A DNA stretch of 64,000 bases from Cenococcum geophilum 1.58. Its lineage: Eukaryota; Ascomycota; Dothideomycetes; Gloniales; Gloniaceae. Below are positions 10,352-21,190 of the stretch, piece by piece. Where the stretch lies: positions 4,121,092 through 4,185,091 of the forward strand of contig KV748176.1 of the NCBI GenBank assembly GCA_001692895.1, given 5' to 3'. Numbering within the stretch: the first letter of the stretch is position 1; each line of letters begins with the position of its first letter. The notes beneath the pieces are model-generated. The model was not told the DNA's origin and ran no database searches. It worked only from the letters and a program-made list of their open reading frames with translations. The translations under genes were made by a program, and so were the position numbers.

Positions 10352-11063
10352 GGGGTCGTTCGGTTGCACCTCCATATTGTAACCGAAATGGAGCTCAAAT
10401 CTGAACATGAGGCTGTTGTTCGGTAGATCTGACGACTTTTGAATATGGAGCTCCTCCATATCGCTAAGTGCGTCAAATTTGCAAGCTATACACAGTAGTT
10501 GAAATGAGGTTCTTGGCACCATTTCAATATGTAGCTTCGACCTCCTGTTCCATATTCCGTATCAATATAGAGCTCTCGCATACGCGCCAAAGTGACAACT
10601 TCTTATAATATAGTGACTCCACAAGCCCCGATGGCGATACTGCAGTCGCATTTACAAGCCTTATATAATATTATCTTAACCTTCGTGATCGTAATAAGCT
10701 TGTTTTCGGGGCGTCGCGGGCGTCGCTGTAACTCTACTACGACTCGTACGGGAGGTGAGCAAAGATGTAGGAAACGTTGATCGTAGAGAGGTCGTTGGCT
10801 GAAGAGGAGACTCCATTGCTACACCAAAGTAGGGAGTCGCGATAGAGACCTGGTGGCAGAGAGGGGCTTATTCGAGTCGCTCACCGACGTCAATCACGCA
10901 TTATGCAAAGTCAAATCTGGAGCCTCATTATGGAGCCTCACCGAACAATCAGATTCAAATGAGCCATGGTAGTAGCCGCCACTAATTTCAAAACGGGCGA
11001 TATTAAAAGGCGCACGGATTGAACAGATTATGATATGGAGGCGATTTGCAACCGAACGACCCC
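10352..11063. mobile_element. Harbinger-like non-autonomous element (712 bp) with TTA target duplication
   Basis: Left end GGGGTCGTTCGGTTGCA and right end (reverse complement) GGGGTCGTTCGGTTGCA agree over 17 bp. Both are bounded by TTA (10349-10351 and 11064-11066), the three-base duplication typical of PIF/Harbinger transposons. GG-rich ends also fit that superfamily. Subterminal copies of CTCCATAT/ATATGGAG recur inside. Open frames (10592-10780, 10894-11181 minus) are short and unrecognised, so no transposase is present. Classification rests on the ends only. Confidence 0.7.
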
Positions 11064-11066
11064 TTA

Positions 11067-12066
11067 AATGGTTCATATTTATTTTAGCCTTCGACAGGTA
11101 ACAGTTGTATAGGGCCCAATATACAAATGGATCCGTGCCCACCACCTTTGGCAAGGCTTGTAGTTTCTTGTTTTCATCCATGAGTCCGAAGTCCTAAAGC
11201 ATTGACTTTGGTGTCACCATGCATGCTTTTAACCATAAACAACGCCTTAGGAGCTGAACCGCTTGCATAACGCGATGCCGAGACGATCTGGCATGGACGC
11301 AGATCACCACGGTAGAAGAAAGCATTCGAAGGTAAATATTCTTGTGCGTGCTAATAGGGAAAACGCAAAAGAATGCGAAAGAACCCAATGTCTCATGACT
11401 GATTTTCCAGAACAGCTCAGGTGTCACTGGTCTTTGTGCTGTGGCGGTGTTTGGTTTGGGGGCCGAAGACGGGCGATTATCCTGCGGAAAAAAACAACCA
11501 AGCCCCTCCACCTTTCCCATCACCGCTTCAGCTCGCCAGGGTATGTGAGTCCTCTACGCAGACCTGTGGCTGAGCTACGAACATTCTAGAGTCTTGGCTC
11601 GAGAACTGACAAGTCAGACACCAATCGCAAGGCTAAAATTGCGGCCTTTCCTCTAGGTTCATCATATGATTTGGACGCCGAAACATTCAGACACCCAGTC
11701 CGCTTTACAGCTCTGAGCGAGGTCAACCGCAGCTTGTGACATACAACCAATGGGGTGCAAGCTGGGAGCGATTATGCAGTCGCAAAGGAACATGGAGCAG
11801 CAGCTGCTTGCAATCACGGACGTGGTGCAGGTCAAGTGGGTGCCTAAACGAGTGACAGTCGGGTGATGCGTGGATTTATTTCTCACTCACGCTGCTTCAA
11901 TCCGATCTCCACGACAAACTTTTGGTCTTATCCAACATGGACTCTCTCAGATCGGTTAGTTACTGTCGAGTTTATATATGCAGCGGTGATGGATGATCTA
12001 ACCCATGGATAGGCAAAAGGAGCCCTCGAGACGACGGTCGTTGTGGTATCCCTGGTCCACACGATT
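11067..12066. other. Intergenic, no gene recognised
   Basis: Overlapping short frames on both strands (11194-11589, 11662-11886) show no recognisable domain. The stretch next to 12067 should hold the promoter and 5' UTR of the following gene. Confidence 0.5.
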
Positions 12067-13112
12067 ATGGACTCTTTTGGGTCCATGAGCGATCTTTACA
12101 GGAAACTTAGAAAGAGGGAGGAAAAAACCGCGGAGAATAGATACGACCCGATAGATCGACGCCGACGAGACGACGATATTGAAGCTACATATGGTAGGCG
12201 CAGAAGGCGACGAGAAAACGACTACGAAGACAGTGATGAAGAGTCGATATACAGCTCTGGGTCTCTCGTAAGGCAGGAATATGATCGAGGATTCAATCGT
12301 CTTGGAGATCAATTTGCAGTAGGCGACTGTGAGCGAAATCTCTCGTGCTTTCTTGCAGCCCTGGATGCCATACTAATGGCTCATTCCTTTCCGTAGTGGT
12401 TGCGCAAAACCAACTACAGGCTCAAATAATTACACTTCAACAAACCATCATAACCATCTTTCAAGACAGCGCGTTGGTTTACGGTCCTAAGCACGAACCC
12501 GTTTCCCACCATCTTGCCCGCCTTCTCAACGCGTCACGAGCAGCACGCGCTGCAGCAATAGATGCTCTGTCTCAACAGCGTCAACGGATGCTCACCTCTG
12601 CACCCCAGCAACTAGCTCTACCTGCTCCTTCTACACGATTAGGTCGTTCTCGTTCTCTTTCTCGGCCAAGATCCAGGTCAAGAGAAACAAGCGTTACAAT
12701 AATCTCTGGTCCGACCTCTATAAGCACTCGTGCAGCAACTCACGGTCTGTACTGCATCTATTCGCTGGATCTCCAGAATCATACCAACCAGTTACTCGCG
12801 GATAACTTTCGAGATGGCGGCAATGCAAGCTGTCCGTACTGCAGCGCCAGGATTCCTATAAGGCCGGGTAAAATATGGGAGTTAATCAAGGAGCATGAGA
12901 GAGATAGGTTTGCGGATCGGGTCTTCCATGTGGAGCCTCGGTTCGTTATCAAGTCACATCGCGAGGGCGGAGGGTATGCGTGTGTGCTCTGCAGTCGGCA
13001 CAGAACTACGGATACAACGTGTGAGAGTATATCATCGTTGATTGATCATGTGTGGCAAGAACATAAGGCCTGGGAGTATGAGAAGGATATTGATATTGTT
13101 GAGGTGGCATGA
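12067..13112 (+). CDS. Hypothetical protein with arginine-rich N-terminus and C2H2-like zinc-binding C-terminus
   Basis: Model joins 12067-12328 and 12397-13112 (325 aa). The intron has GTGAGC at 12329, TACTAAT as branch site at 12371 and GTAG at 12396, and it preserves the frame. The N-terminus is strongly charged (DRRRRDDDIEATYGRRRRRR, then acidic EDSDEES). The middle is helical and Ser/Arg-rich (RSRSLSRPRSRSRE). The C-terminus has CPYC (Cys233, Cys236) and then CVLC...H (Cys283, Cys286) with His305-x4-His310, which could form a C2H2-type zinc site. I do not recognise a named family; nucleic-acid binding is only an inference from charge and zinc ligands. An alternative start at 12005 with a 56-nt first intron (12046-12101) also keeps frame and would replace the first residues. 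Confidence 0.7.
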
Positions 13113-13949
13113 GGATTTCGGAAAAATTTAGGAACTGTGGTGGGAGATATCCCAACAAATCCACTCTGTTGGTTATGAATAGCTTCTGCTATATCTTCTC
13201 AAATTTAGTTCGCCTAGAATGTCTCAAGGCGTTTGTGCTATGTGGGGATTCTTGACTCGGAAGATATCAAGAAGGGATGGTTTGAAATGGCGTGGGAGGC
13301 GAATTTCTTGAGACGGACAAGATTAATCAATGGAATTGGCTAGACTTAGAGTACCAGCGAACAATTGAAAGTAAATCTGGTTGATTGTAATGTCCATCTC
13401 AGCTCCTGTAAACCTGATAGTCAAGTTACGCGTTCTGATTGGGGGATGAGAGAAGGCCAATATCTCAGCGAGCAGCAGTTGTGAGATCTCAATGGCAGTG
13501 ATTGTCTCACACTGCAAACAGCTTAATTCTCAGCCGCAATACGTATAAAGCTCTGCAGTGCTGCCGGGCAGCGGGGGGATATTTTCAGATGCATTGATTA
13601 TTGGCCTCTTGGCGTCATGTGCTTTGGCTAGCCAGCAAGGCCACGCTCTCTCCTTTCACCCTACATCGCAGAAATTCATCAACACCGAAGCATCCGCCTG
13701 AACATGCCCGCCTGCTAGAACCCCCAAATTGTGAGTGTATTGACATTTCTAGATATTTCTAGCTCCTCGTAGTGCGATGCCACCTGCCTGTAAACATCAC
13801 ACTGTAGACGCGTTTCAGCAACTCGACTGATCCCAGTCACAATTTCGACAAGCATTCCACGTCCCCTTCCAGAAACCCCATCGACATCCACAAGAAGGAT
13901 ATACACCAGATTGTAGAGCCCACTGACCTTCGCAATTCCTCTCGTAGCC
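13113..13949. other. Intergenic / 5' region of the disordered-protein gene
   Basis: No supported gene. A CT-rich tract near 13646-13665 and C-rich sequence before 13950 look like a fungal promoter and 5' UTR. Nothing else stands out. Confidence 0.5.
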
Positions 13950-15953
13950 ATGTCCGCAAATCGCGCAAGCAGTGGCGGTGTTCGTAACCTTCGGGCTATG
14001 TTCGAGAACCAAAACACTCCTTCCTCCCCTGAACCCCGCGGCCACTCTCCCGTCGGCAACGCCACTAGCAACACCGAAGAAATCCGTTCTACCTCCAAAG
14101 TTCGCGCCAGCTTCGTCTCTGTCAAGTCGACTGCCTTCGTCGGAACCGCCAAAAGCACAAGCGACGGCCTCAACAGCCCGACCGCCAATCGCGGAGAGAG
14201 CTTCAGCATTATCCAGGAACACGGGTCGGAGCTCATTGAGGAATTGAAGAAGACTGTGAGCCAGGAGAAGGAAGATCGCAAGAGGAGCCTAGACATCGAA
14301 GAGGTAGTTGAAGAAAGAGAATCTTCGATACCCGCGCCCGAAATCCGAGACCAGGCAACATCCGGCATAATGTTCAATCTAGGGAGCATAATGAAGGGAT
14401 CTAATTTCCCAGAGCCGGGTTCGCCTTTGGAGAATAAGAAGGCCAAAACCGAGGAGCCTGTGGCTAAGACAGAAGACACTCCTGCCACTCCTGTGAAGGA
14501 GGTTGAGAAGCCGGCTTCGCCTTCCAAGGACGCGCCGAGCGAAAACCCGGACAAACCTGTATCGTCAGCTGAAGACAAGGACGTGTCTTTGAGACCTTTA
14601 GATCCGAAAGACGAAGCTGCTGTTTCTAGCGGTGAAGCACCTCCACTTCCGGCGGAAGCCCCGCTGTCACTCGCTAAGAGTGAAGAGAAGCAGACAGGGG
14701 CACCTACAGAGGCACCCACGGAGACACCCACGGAGGCACCCACAGAGGTACCCACAGAGGCACCTGCAGAGACACCTGCAGACGCGCCTGCAGAAGCACC
14801 TGCAGAAGCATCTGCAGAGGCTTCGAAGAGCACTGCTGAGAAGACCAAGGCCTCAGTGACAGCCTCCCAGCCCAAGGCCAAGGTCAATGGTACAACGAGC
14901 CATACGACTACTTCGAAGACGGCCGCAAAATCCTCCTCTCATAAACTTCCTGCGATATCTACTGCCAAGGAGAACATTACTAAGCCATCATCATCCAAGA
15001 GTGCTGCAATCCCTAAATCGCCTGCTCTTCCCAAAACCCCGAGGACGCCGACTGCGCTCAGTGTAACATCTCCGACCAAATCACCTGTGTCGAAGCTCTC
15101 GTTGGTTCAAGCTAAAGATCAGTCCAAAGCTCCAGCTGCGAAGGCCACTAGATCCTCCCTAAGGCCCTCTACAGCTTCTGTCGCTACTAATGCAACAACC
15201 AAGCCAAAAGCTCCATCCAAACCCGCTACTCCGGCTGCTACAAAAGAGGCTGCAAAGGAAACTACCAAGGATACCGCTAAGGATGCCACTAATACCTCAC
15301 CCTTCGGCAAGCCGCGCCCAAAGTCCCCAACGCGTCCTGTGCGACTTCCTCCTCATCTGATTGCTCCTACTGCATCATATGCAGCAAAGCATGAAGATGG
15401 CACAGTGCCGCAGACTCTCACGCGCAGACCTTCTACTATCGCCCGTGAGCGCCCAGCTACACTCAAACCTGCTGCGCCAGCCCGGAAGCCGGCCGGCCGC
15501 CTTTCGCTCGGCCCACTTTCGCTCGGCCCACAGCTTCCCAAGCGTCCAGACTCTAGACAGTCTATTAAAGGACCTGACGAGGGTTTCTTGGCACGAATGA
15601 TGCGACCCACTGCTAGTTCGGCTAGCAAAACGCACGATAAGGTCAACTCTCCGCCAAGGCGAACCGCTTCAGTTCGATCCAAGGCTGGACAGGGTGAGAG
15701 CATCGTTGCTAAGGGTAAGCGGAAAGTTGGCGAGGGTGTGACCAAAGTGAAGGAAAGGGTCACGGCTAACGGTACGGGCGAGGGAAGCCATCACGAGGAG
15801 GAATCTGGACCTGCTGAGCCCGCTACTGAAGGTGCTGCTACTGGAACCAACGAAGAAGGCGATGCTGCGCATGAATCCGCGCCGGCAGAAACAACAGCAG
15901 GCACCGGGGAGCTCATGCAGACGCCAAATTTTGAGGGAGAAACGATCCGCTAG
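13950..15953 (+). CDS. Large disordered Pro/Thr/Ala/Lys-rich protein, single exon
   Basis: An uninterrupted 667-residue frame starts MSANRASSGGVRNLRAMFEN, a start I associate with conserved uncharacterised Pezizomycotina proteins often labelled mucin-like. There is no signal peptide or membrane segment, so a secreted mucin is unlikely. Residues about 85-130 (LIEELKKTVSQEKEDRKRSL) may form a short coiled coil. Residues about 250-295 are a tandem EAPTEAPTE repeat. The rest is rich in SPxK/TPxK-like basic motifs, with a duplicated LSLGP near residue 520 and a conserved-looking GFLARMMRPTAS near 548. Composition suggests a cytoplasmic or nuclear scaffold or microtubule/chromatin-binding protein, but no function is known. 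The strong open frame on the opposite strand (13715-14887) is a shadow. Confidence 0.85.
   Translation: MSANRASSGGVRNLRAMFENQNTPSSPEPRGHSPVGNATSNTEEIRSTSKVRASFVSVKSTAFVGTAKSTSDGLNSPTANRGESFSIIQEHGSELIEELKKTVSQEKEDRKRSLDIEEVVEERESSIPAPEIRDQATSGIMFNLGSIMKGSNFPEPGSPLENKKAKTEEPVAKTEDTPATPVKEVEKPASPSKDAPSENPDKPVSSAEDKDVSLRPLDPKDEAAVSSGEAPPLPAEAPLSLAKSEEKQTGAPTEAPTETPTEAPTEVPTEAPAETPADAPAEAPAEASAEASKSTAEKTKASVTASQPKAKVNGTTSHTTTSKTAAKSSSHKLPAISTAKENITKPSSSKSAAIPKSPALPKTPRTPTALSVTSPTKSPVSKLSLVQAKDQSKAPAAKATRSSLRPSTASVATNATTKPKAPSKPATPAATKEAAKETTKDTAKDATNTSPFGKPRPKSPTRPVRLPPHLIAPTASYAAKHEDGTVPQTLTRRPSTIARERPATLKPAAPARKPAGRLSLGPLSLGPQLPKRPDSRQSIKGPDEGFLARMMRPTASSASKTHDKVNSPPRRTASVRSKAGQGESIVAKGKRKVGEGVTKVKERVTANGTGEGSHHEEESGPAEPATEGAATGTNEEGDAAHESAPAETTAGTGELMQTPNFEGETIR
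14700..14832 (+). repeat. Coding 12-bp tandem repeat (APTE/APAE units)
   Basis: About eleven 12-bp units of the type GCACCCACGGAG run in frame and encode a (E-A/T/V-P-T/A) array in the disordered protein. They grade from Thr-containing to Ala-containing units, as expected of repeat slippage followed by divergence. Unit number is likely to vary between strains. Confidence 0.85.
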
Positions 15954-16748
15954 ATGCCAGTCTTGCAACCCTCTACTTTGCTAGTGTATCTCTCTCCTCT
16001 CTACCATCTCTCCCTTCTCTCACTAGCATCTTCTTGAAGTGATGTTTCTTTCATGGCCCATTTTACTCGTTATACAGCGTTTACACAGCGTTTCCAAACT
16101 CAGGGGATTTCGTCGATCAGCATTGCAGGAGCTTTTGTTTTGAAAAGAACTTTCGTTTGCGAAGGTGGAATGTGATTTTACCCCATCCTCAATCAGTTCT
16201 CTCTACTCATTTTCCTGGGGGGTTTGCGCGGGGCGCGGGGCGCTGCTGTTGTTGAAAAGACAGTAGGCTTCTGCTTGTTTCTTTTTGGAGACCGGTTCAG
16301 GATAATGGCAGCTTTGGTATAGGATGAGTTGGCCAAGAAACGGGGCGGGAGATTGTGGGGGCATATAGCTTATTTTAGTGTATTGATGGGGAGATACTTT
16401 CGTGCTGGTGAAGTCGCCTTAGCTTGTGCGCTTTCAATTGGGTTGTGAGGTAGATTGGCTAGGAGAAGGAGTTGCCTAAATTCGCGAAGGGAGGAAAAGA
16501 ATAACAGCTAAGGCATATCACGAAAAGTCGCACGCAGCTCTCAGCGCATAATCAATACAACCCATATAACCCGGCACAACATCAAAGGGAGTGCAAGCAC
16601 GTGACGACGGGATTCGCGCCAAGCCAGTCCCAAAAGCTCCGGACCCCCGATATCGACTTTTTTTGGCCGGGCTTGATTTGTTGCAACCACGATTATTTCG
16701 ACCACCGCGTCGTCCCTTCCTTTTTCCGTGCTTGTTTTGTTATTCAGT
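15954..16748. other. Intergenic between disordered-protein gene and mitochondrial EF-G
   Basis: CT-rich 3' UTR after 15953 and promoter of the downstream gene before 16749. Open frames here (16541-17197 minus, 16601-17008 plus) overlap the EF-G first exon and are shadows. Confidence 0.5.
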
Positions 16749-19318
16749 ATGAGGGTCAATGGGCTCGTCAGGGGCCCGTTTGCGACCCTGAGCTCGCTGC
16801 GCAATTGCGCGCGGCTGGGGTGCAGGAGCCCGGTTTCCGCTTCGCAGCGCTGTGCGTCGACGGCGGCACTGCAGCCGCTTTGGAGCCGCGATGCGAATTG
16901 GGCGCGGGTGGGGGAGGTGCGGGCGAGGCGGTGGCAGTCAGGGGCTGCAGCGGCTGTGTGAGTGGTTTTTGGGGACTGGATATGTGGCGGGATAATGTGC
17001 TGATTTGAAGATAGGCTTGAGCAGGCGGCTGCGGATCCGGGGATGCTGGCGCAAGAAACGATTATTGAGAATTTGAATCCTGAGGAGGCGGCGAGGTTGG
17101 CGAGGGTGCGGAATATTGGTATTGCGGTACGGATTGCTATCTGTCCAGGAGGAAACAGACGTATGGGAGTGGGGACTTGGCTGATGGGCGTAGGCACATA
17201 TCGACTCTGGGAAGACTACGGCAACCGAGCGTGTCCTGTACTATACCGGCCGTATCAATTCGATCCACGAGGTCAGAGGTAAAGATGCTGTCGGAGCTAA
17301 AATGGACTCGATGGACTTGGAGCGCGAGAAGGGTATCACGATTCAATCGGCGGCGACGTTCTGCGACTGGGTGAAGAAAGAGAACGGGAAGGAGGAGCGG
17401 TACCATATCAATTTGATCGACACACCAGGACATATTGACTTCACAATTGAGGTGGAGAGGGCCCTTCGAGTCCTAGATGGAGCTGTCATGATTTTGTGCG
17501 CGGTATCAGGCGTGCAGTCGCAGACAATTACTGTGGATCGTCAGATGCGAAGGTACAATATACCGAGAATTTCCTTCGTCAACAAGATGGACCGGATGGG
17601 CGCGAATCCGTGGAAGGCGGTTGATCAGATTAACCAGAAACTGCGGATACCCGCTGCTGCATTACAGGTTCCAATTGGAAGAGAAGATGGGTTCATAGGA
17701 GTCGTTGACCTGATCAGGATGAAGGCAATCTATAACGAAGGTGCAAAGGGAGAAGTTATCGTTGAAAAGGACGAAATACCGGCGGACCTGGTGGGGCTTG
17801 CGAAAGAGAAGAGGGCGAAGCTGATCGAGACGCTTGCGGATGTGGACGATGAGATCGCGGAGATTTTCCTGGATGAACGGGAGCCAACAGTCGAGCAGAT
17901 CAAGGCTGCTATCCGCAGGGCGACCGTATCTCTCAAGTTCACGCCGGTGCTGATGGGCTCTGCGCTAGCCGATAAGGCCGTTCAGCCTATGCTGGACGCT
18001 GTTTGCGACTATCTCCCTAACCCTTCAGAAGTCGAGAACCTAGCCTTAGACCGGAGGCGGCAGGAAGCACCCGTCAAGCTGGTCTCGTATAACTCGCTGC
18101 CGTTTGTTGGGTTGGCGTTCAAGTTGGAAGAAAGCAACTTTGGGCAGCTGACGTACGTACGGGTGTATCAAGGAACATTGAAAAAGGGCATGAACGTTTT
18201 CAACGCAAGGTCAGATAAGAGGGTGAAAATTCCAAAGATTGTGAGAATGCATTCGAATGAGATGGAGGAAGTGCAGGAGATTGGAGCAGGAGAAATCTGC
18301 GCAGTGTTCGGTGTTGACTGTGCTTCTGGTGATACGTTCACTGATGGCACTTTGGGATATACGATGGTAAGGTGCTTGCTTTACACTATGTACACTATGC
18401 TAACGGATCTAGACATCGATGTTTGTTCCCGAACCTGTCATCTCACTGTCCATCAAACCCAAGAACACAAAGGATACGCCGAACTTCTCAAAAGCTATGA
18501 GCCGCTTCCAACGTGAGGACCCGACCTTCAGAGTCCATGTCGATCCTGAAAGCCAAGAGACTATCATCTCTGGCATGGGTGAACTCCATCTGGACATTTA
18601 CGTTGAGCGCATGCGTCGTGAGTACAAAGTCGACTGCGAAACCGGCCAGCCTCAAGTGGCCTATCGCGAGACAATCACCTCACACGTACCCTTCGACCAC
18701 ACGCTCAAGAAGCAGACTGGTGGTGCCGGTGACTTCGCGCGCGTCGTTGGTTTCATGGAGCCCACCGGGTCGCTCGCCGACAATAAATTCGAGCAGCGCA
18801 TTTCTGGCGGCACTATTTCCGAGAAGTTCTTGTTTGCTTGCGAGAAGGGTTTCATGGCATCCTGCATCAAGGGCCCGCTCCTCGGACACAAAGTCCTGGG
18901 CACATCAATGGTGATCAACGACGGCGCAACCCATATGACAGACTCGTCCGAAATGGCGTTCAAGATGGCGACGCAGCAGGCGTTCCGCAAGGCCTTCATG
19001 GCCGCGAAGCCGCAGGTGTTGGAGCCGCTGATGAAGACCACCATCACAGCCCCGAATGAGTTCCAGGGCAACATCGTCGGCCTGCTGAATAAACGCAACG
19101 CCGTCATCAACGACACGGAGATCGGCCCTGAGGACTTCACGCTGTACGCCGATTGCAGCTTGAACAGCATGTTCGGCTTCTCGACGCAGCTGCGCGCCGC
19201 GACACAGGGCAAGGGCGAGTTCTCGATGGAGTTTAGCCACTATAGTCCCGCGCCGCCGCAGCTGCAGAGGGAACTGGTGACGAAGTACGAGAAGGCGCAG
19301 AAGGATCGGAACAAATGA
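16749..19318 (+). CDS. MEF1: Mitochondrial elongation factor G
   Basis: GTPase that translocates tRNA-mRNA on the mitochondrial ribosome. Exons 16749-16957, 17015-17126, 17194-18366 and 18413-19318 give 799 aa, the usual size for fungal Mef1. The donors are GTGAGT, GTACGG and GTAAGG, and all junctions keep frame. The basic Arg/Ser/Ala-rich N-terminus ([19 protein letters not shown]) is a mitochondrial presequence. GTPase motifs: AHIDSGKTT (108-116, split from NIGIA by intron 2), DTPGH (183-187) and NKMDR (237-241). Translation-factor domain II ([14 protein letters not shown]), the domain III/IV start [26 protein letters not shown], and the EF-G C-terminus [25 protein letters not shown] follow. 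ATG at 16749 is chosen because the upstream in-frame codons contain no ATG. Convergent with the hydrolase gene 262 bp downstream. Confidence 0.95.
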
Positions 19319-19580
19319 GCAGGGTTATAGGACTAGTATTTGGGAGTGGCATTTTCAAAGAATTGTATTAGCTTGGACGAACGGGACGGCGCGCATATCA
19401 TCATTATAGATGTCCTGGCGCGTTTCATGGGCTTGCATTTAGAGGATCTTGGGTTTTCTGGGTTTGGAAAAGATGGGTGTATGAATAGTGTAATAGTGGA
19501 TGAAAATGAACTGGACTCGACTCGGCTCTTGCTATCTAACCCATTTCTATACCCCAGTTTCTCGTGTGAGATTTTGCTGT

Positions 19581-21190
19581 CTATACGGATTCGAACGCCC
19601 TAGTTACCGCGAGAGCTACGGGTGCAAAGGTCATGATGCGGTTGTGTCCTGTACCAGTTAGCGCAATGTTATACACGTCCAATCCCGCCATCCATCCCTC
19701 TCCAAACCTCTGCATAGGACTGTAAGAAACAGCACCGAACTCACCTCCATGCCTGACCACCTCCAACTCCACCACCCTCTCCGCGCTCCCCGCCCAATCC
19801 TCCACAGCCCGGTACACCACCGCGCCCCGCGTGACCCTCTCCCGCCCAAGCACGCTCCTCCGCTCGTCGGTCCTCACCACACCTTCCTCCCCCATCATAA
19901 CCCGCTCCATCCCCTTAAACACCTCCTCGCCAAGCTTCCAGCTAATATCGCCATCATCCCTCGCATGCAGCACGGTAACCCTAACCCCCACCCCACCCCT
20001 CCCCGCCGCCCCCACCAGCGCCGCCATCCGTGCCCCCGTCGCCCACGTATCCACAACCCGCTTCTCGAGCAGAGAGGTGAGGTACGGATACGGCCGCAGC
20101 GGCGACAGCACGGGCAAGAACCCCCCGATCCGGTACGTCTTCAGCAGCTCCGGCAGCGACGGGAACGCAGCGACCAGCACGACGCCCGCGAAGCGCTGCG
20201 GGCCGCCGCCGCCCTTGCCGCCGGCCGCCGGCGGGCGCGCGATCGCGGCGGGCAGGGCCGGCGAGCCCGGGTCGGCATAGTGCAGAGCCACGCCCGCGGT
20301 GATGGCGGTGCCGAGGGATTGGCCGAGGAGCAGCGTGCGGGTGGAGGGGTGGGAGAGTGTGTGCAGGACGAAGTGGGTCAGGGCGATGCCGTCGGTTAGG
20401 AGGCCGGGTTCGGTGGGCGTGCCGGTGGAGCGGCCGAAGCCGCGGTAGTCGCAGGTTAGGATGTGGGTGTGTGCGAGGGTGGTGAGGGAGGCGTAGGTGT
20501 TTGTGCGCCAGCCTTGGGCGACGTGGCCGGCGTTCTAAGGGGGGAGGGTTAGTAAGGGGTGGATGGAGGAGTGGTGGTTGGGGGATGGAATGGGGAGAGA
20601 GGGTGAGCGAAGACTCACGCCGTGGACTGGAGGGGTTGGTTAGCGGGGCATTAGCGGGGTATTTGAGGGGGAGGGGAGAGAGCGTACAGTTTATTATGAC
20701 CCGGCTTTTTGGGTCGGCTTTTAGCAGCTTGTAGCCGACTGTCTTCGTGAGATCGTCGGCTGGGCCGGAGGGCTGAGCTGTGATTTCGCGCTCGTGTTCG
20801 GCGTAGACGTCTAAGGGGAGGATGTGCCAGCAGTAGAGGGTCTCGCCGTCAGGGGTGGTGAGATTGAATGGTGTTACTTGGTTCTCTGCCAGGCGTTAGG
20901 CGGTTGATTCCTTCCCTTTCATTCAAAGAGCTCAGGGGCTGTTTTCATACTTGCGAAACCGAAGGATTCCGGATTGTCAATATCGTGCCAAAAGCCGGTG
21001 TGGAATTTATGGGCGTATAGAGCACTGTTCATAGTATTAACAGTGGCATAGAGATAAAGAGGTGGGAATGGCTGACGTACTGCCGCTGCAGGGAATGATT
21101 CGTTAGGCAGAGAAGGAAGATGGTGTATACACCCCCTAAACCGGCTAAGGCCCAGTAGGCTCTTTTTAATATGGGATCTAGGTCCACCAT
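19581..21190 (-). CDS. Membrane-anchored alpha/beta hydrolase (Bem46/ABHD12-like)
   Basis: Predicted serine hydrolase of the Bem46/ABHD12-13 type; a lipid or acyl ester substrate is inferred. Exons on the minus strand: 21190-21081, 21024-20951, 20885-20688, 20626-20619 and 20534-19581, giving 447 aa. All junctions are GT-AG and in frame. Residues about 12-32 (RAYWALAGLGGVYTIFLLCL) form a membrane anchor. FHGN (128-131) is the oxyanion motif, and its F-H-G is encoded across an 8-nt micro-exon. GQSLGT (Ser203) is the nucleophile. HARDDGD (323-326) supplies the acid and GTGHN the base (His427). The last exon is very GC-rich, so strong open frames on the opposite strand (19749-20399) are shadows. 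Faces MEF1 tail to tail. Confidence 0.88.
20619..20626 (-). other. 8-nt micro-exon of the alpha/beta hydrolase
   Basis: Flanked by CTCCAG (acceptor) and GTGAGT (canonical donor), the eight bases TCCACGGC complete the codons Phe-His-Gly of the oxyanion-hole motif. Without them the frame and the HGN motif are lost. Neighbouring introns are 61 nt and 84 nt. The reading depends on conservation of the motif, not on transcript data. Confidence 0.8.

Noticed and set aside
13715..14887. 390-codon minus-strand frame rich in Ala/Ser/Gly
   Set aside because: It is the shadow of the repeat-rich plus-strand gene at 13950-15953. Its ASAGASAGAS run is the complement of the APTE repeat.
19749..20399. 216-codon plus-strand frame rich in His/Pro/Arg
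   Set aside because: Shadow of the GC-rich last exon of the alpha/beta hydrolase, which has a full catalytic triad.
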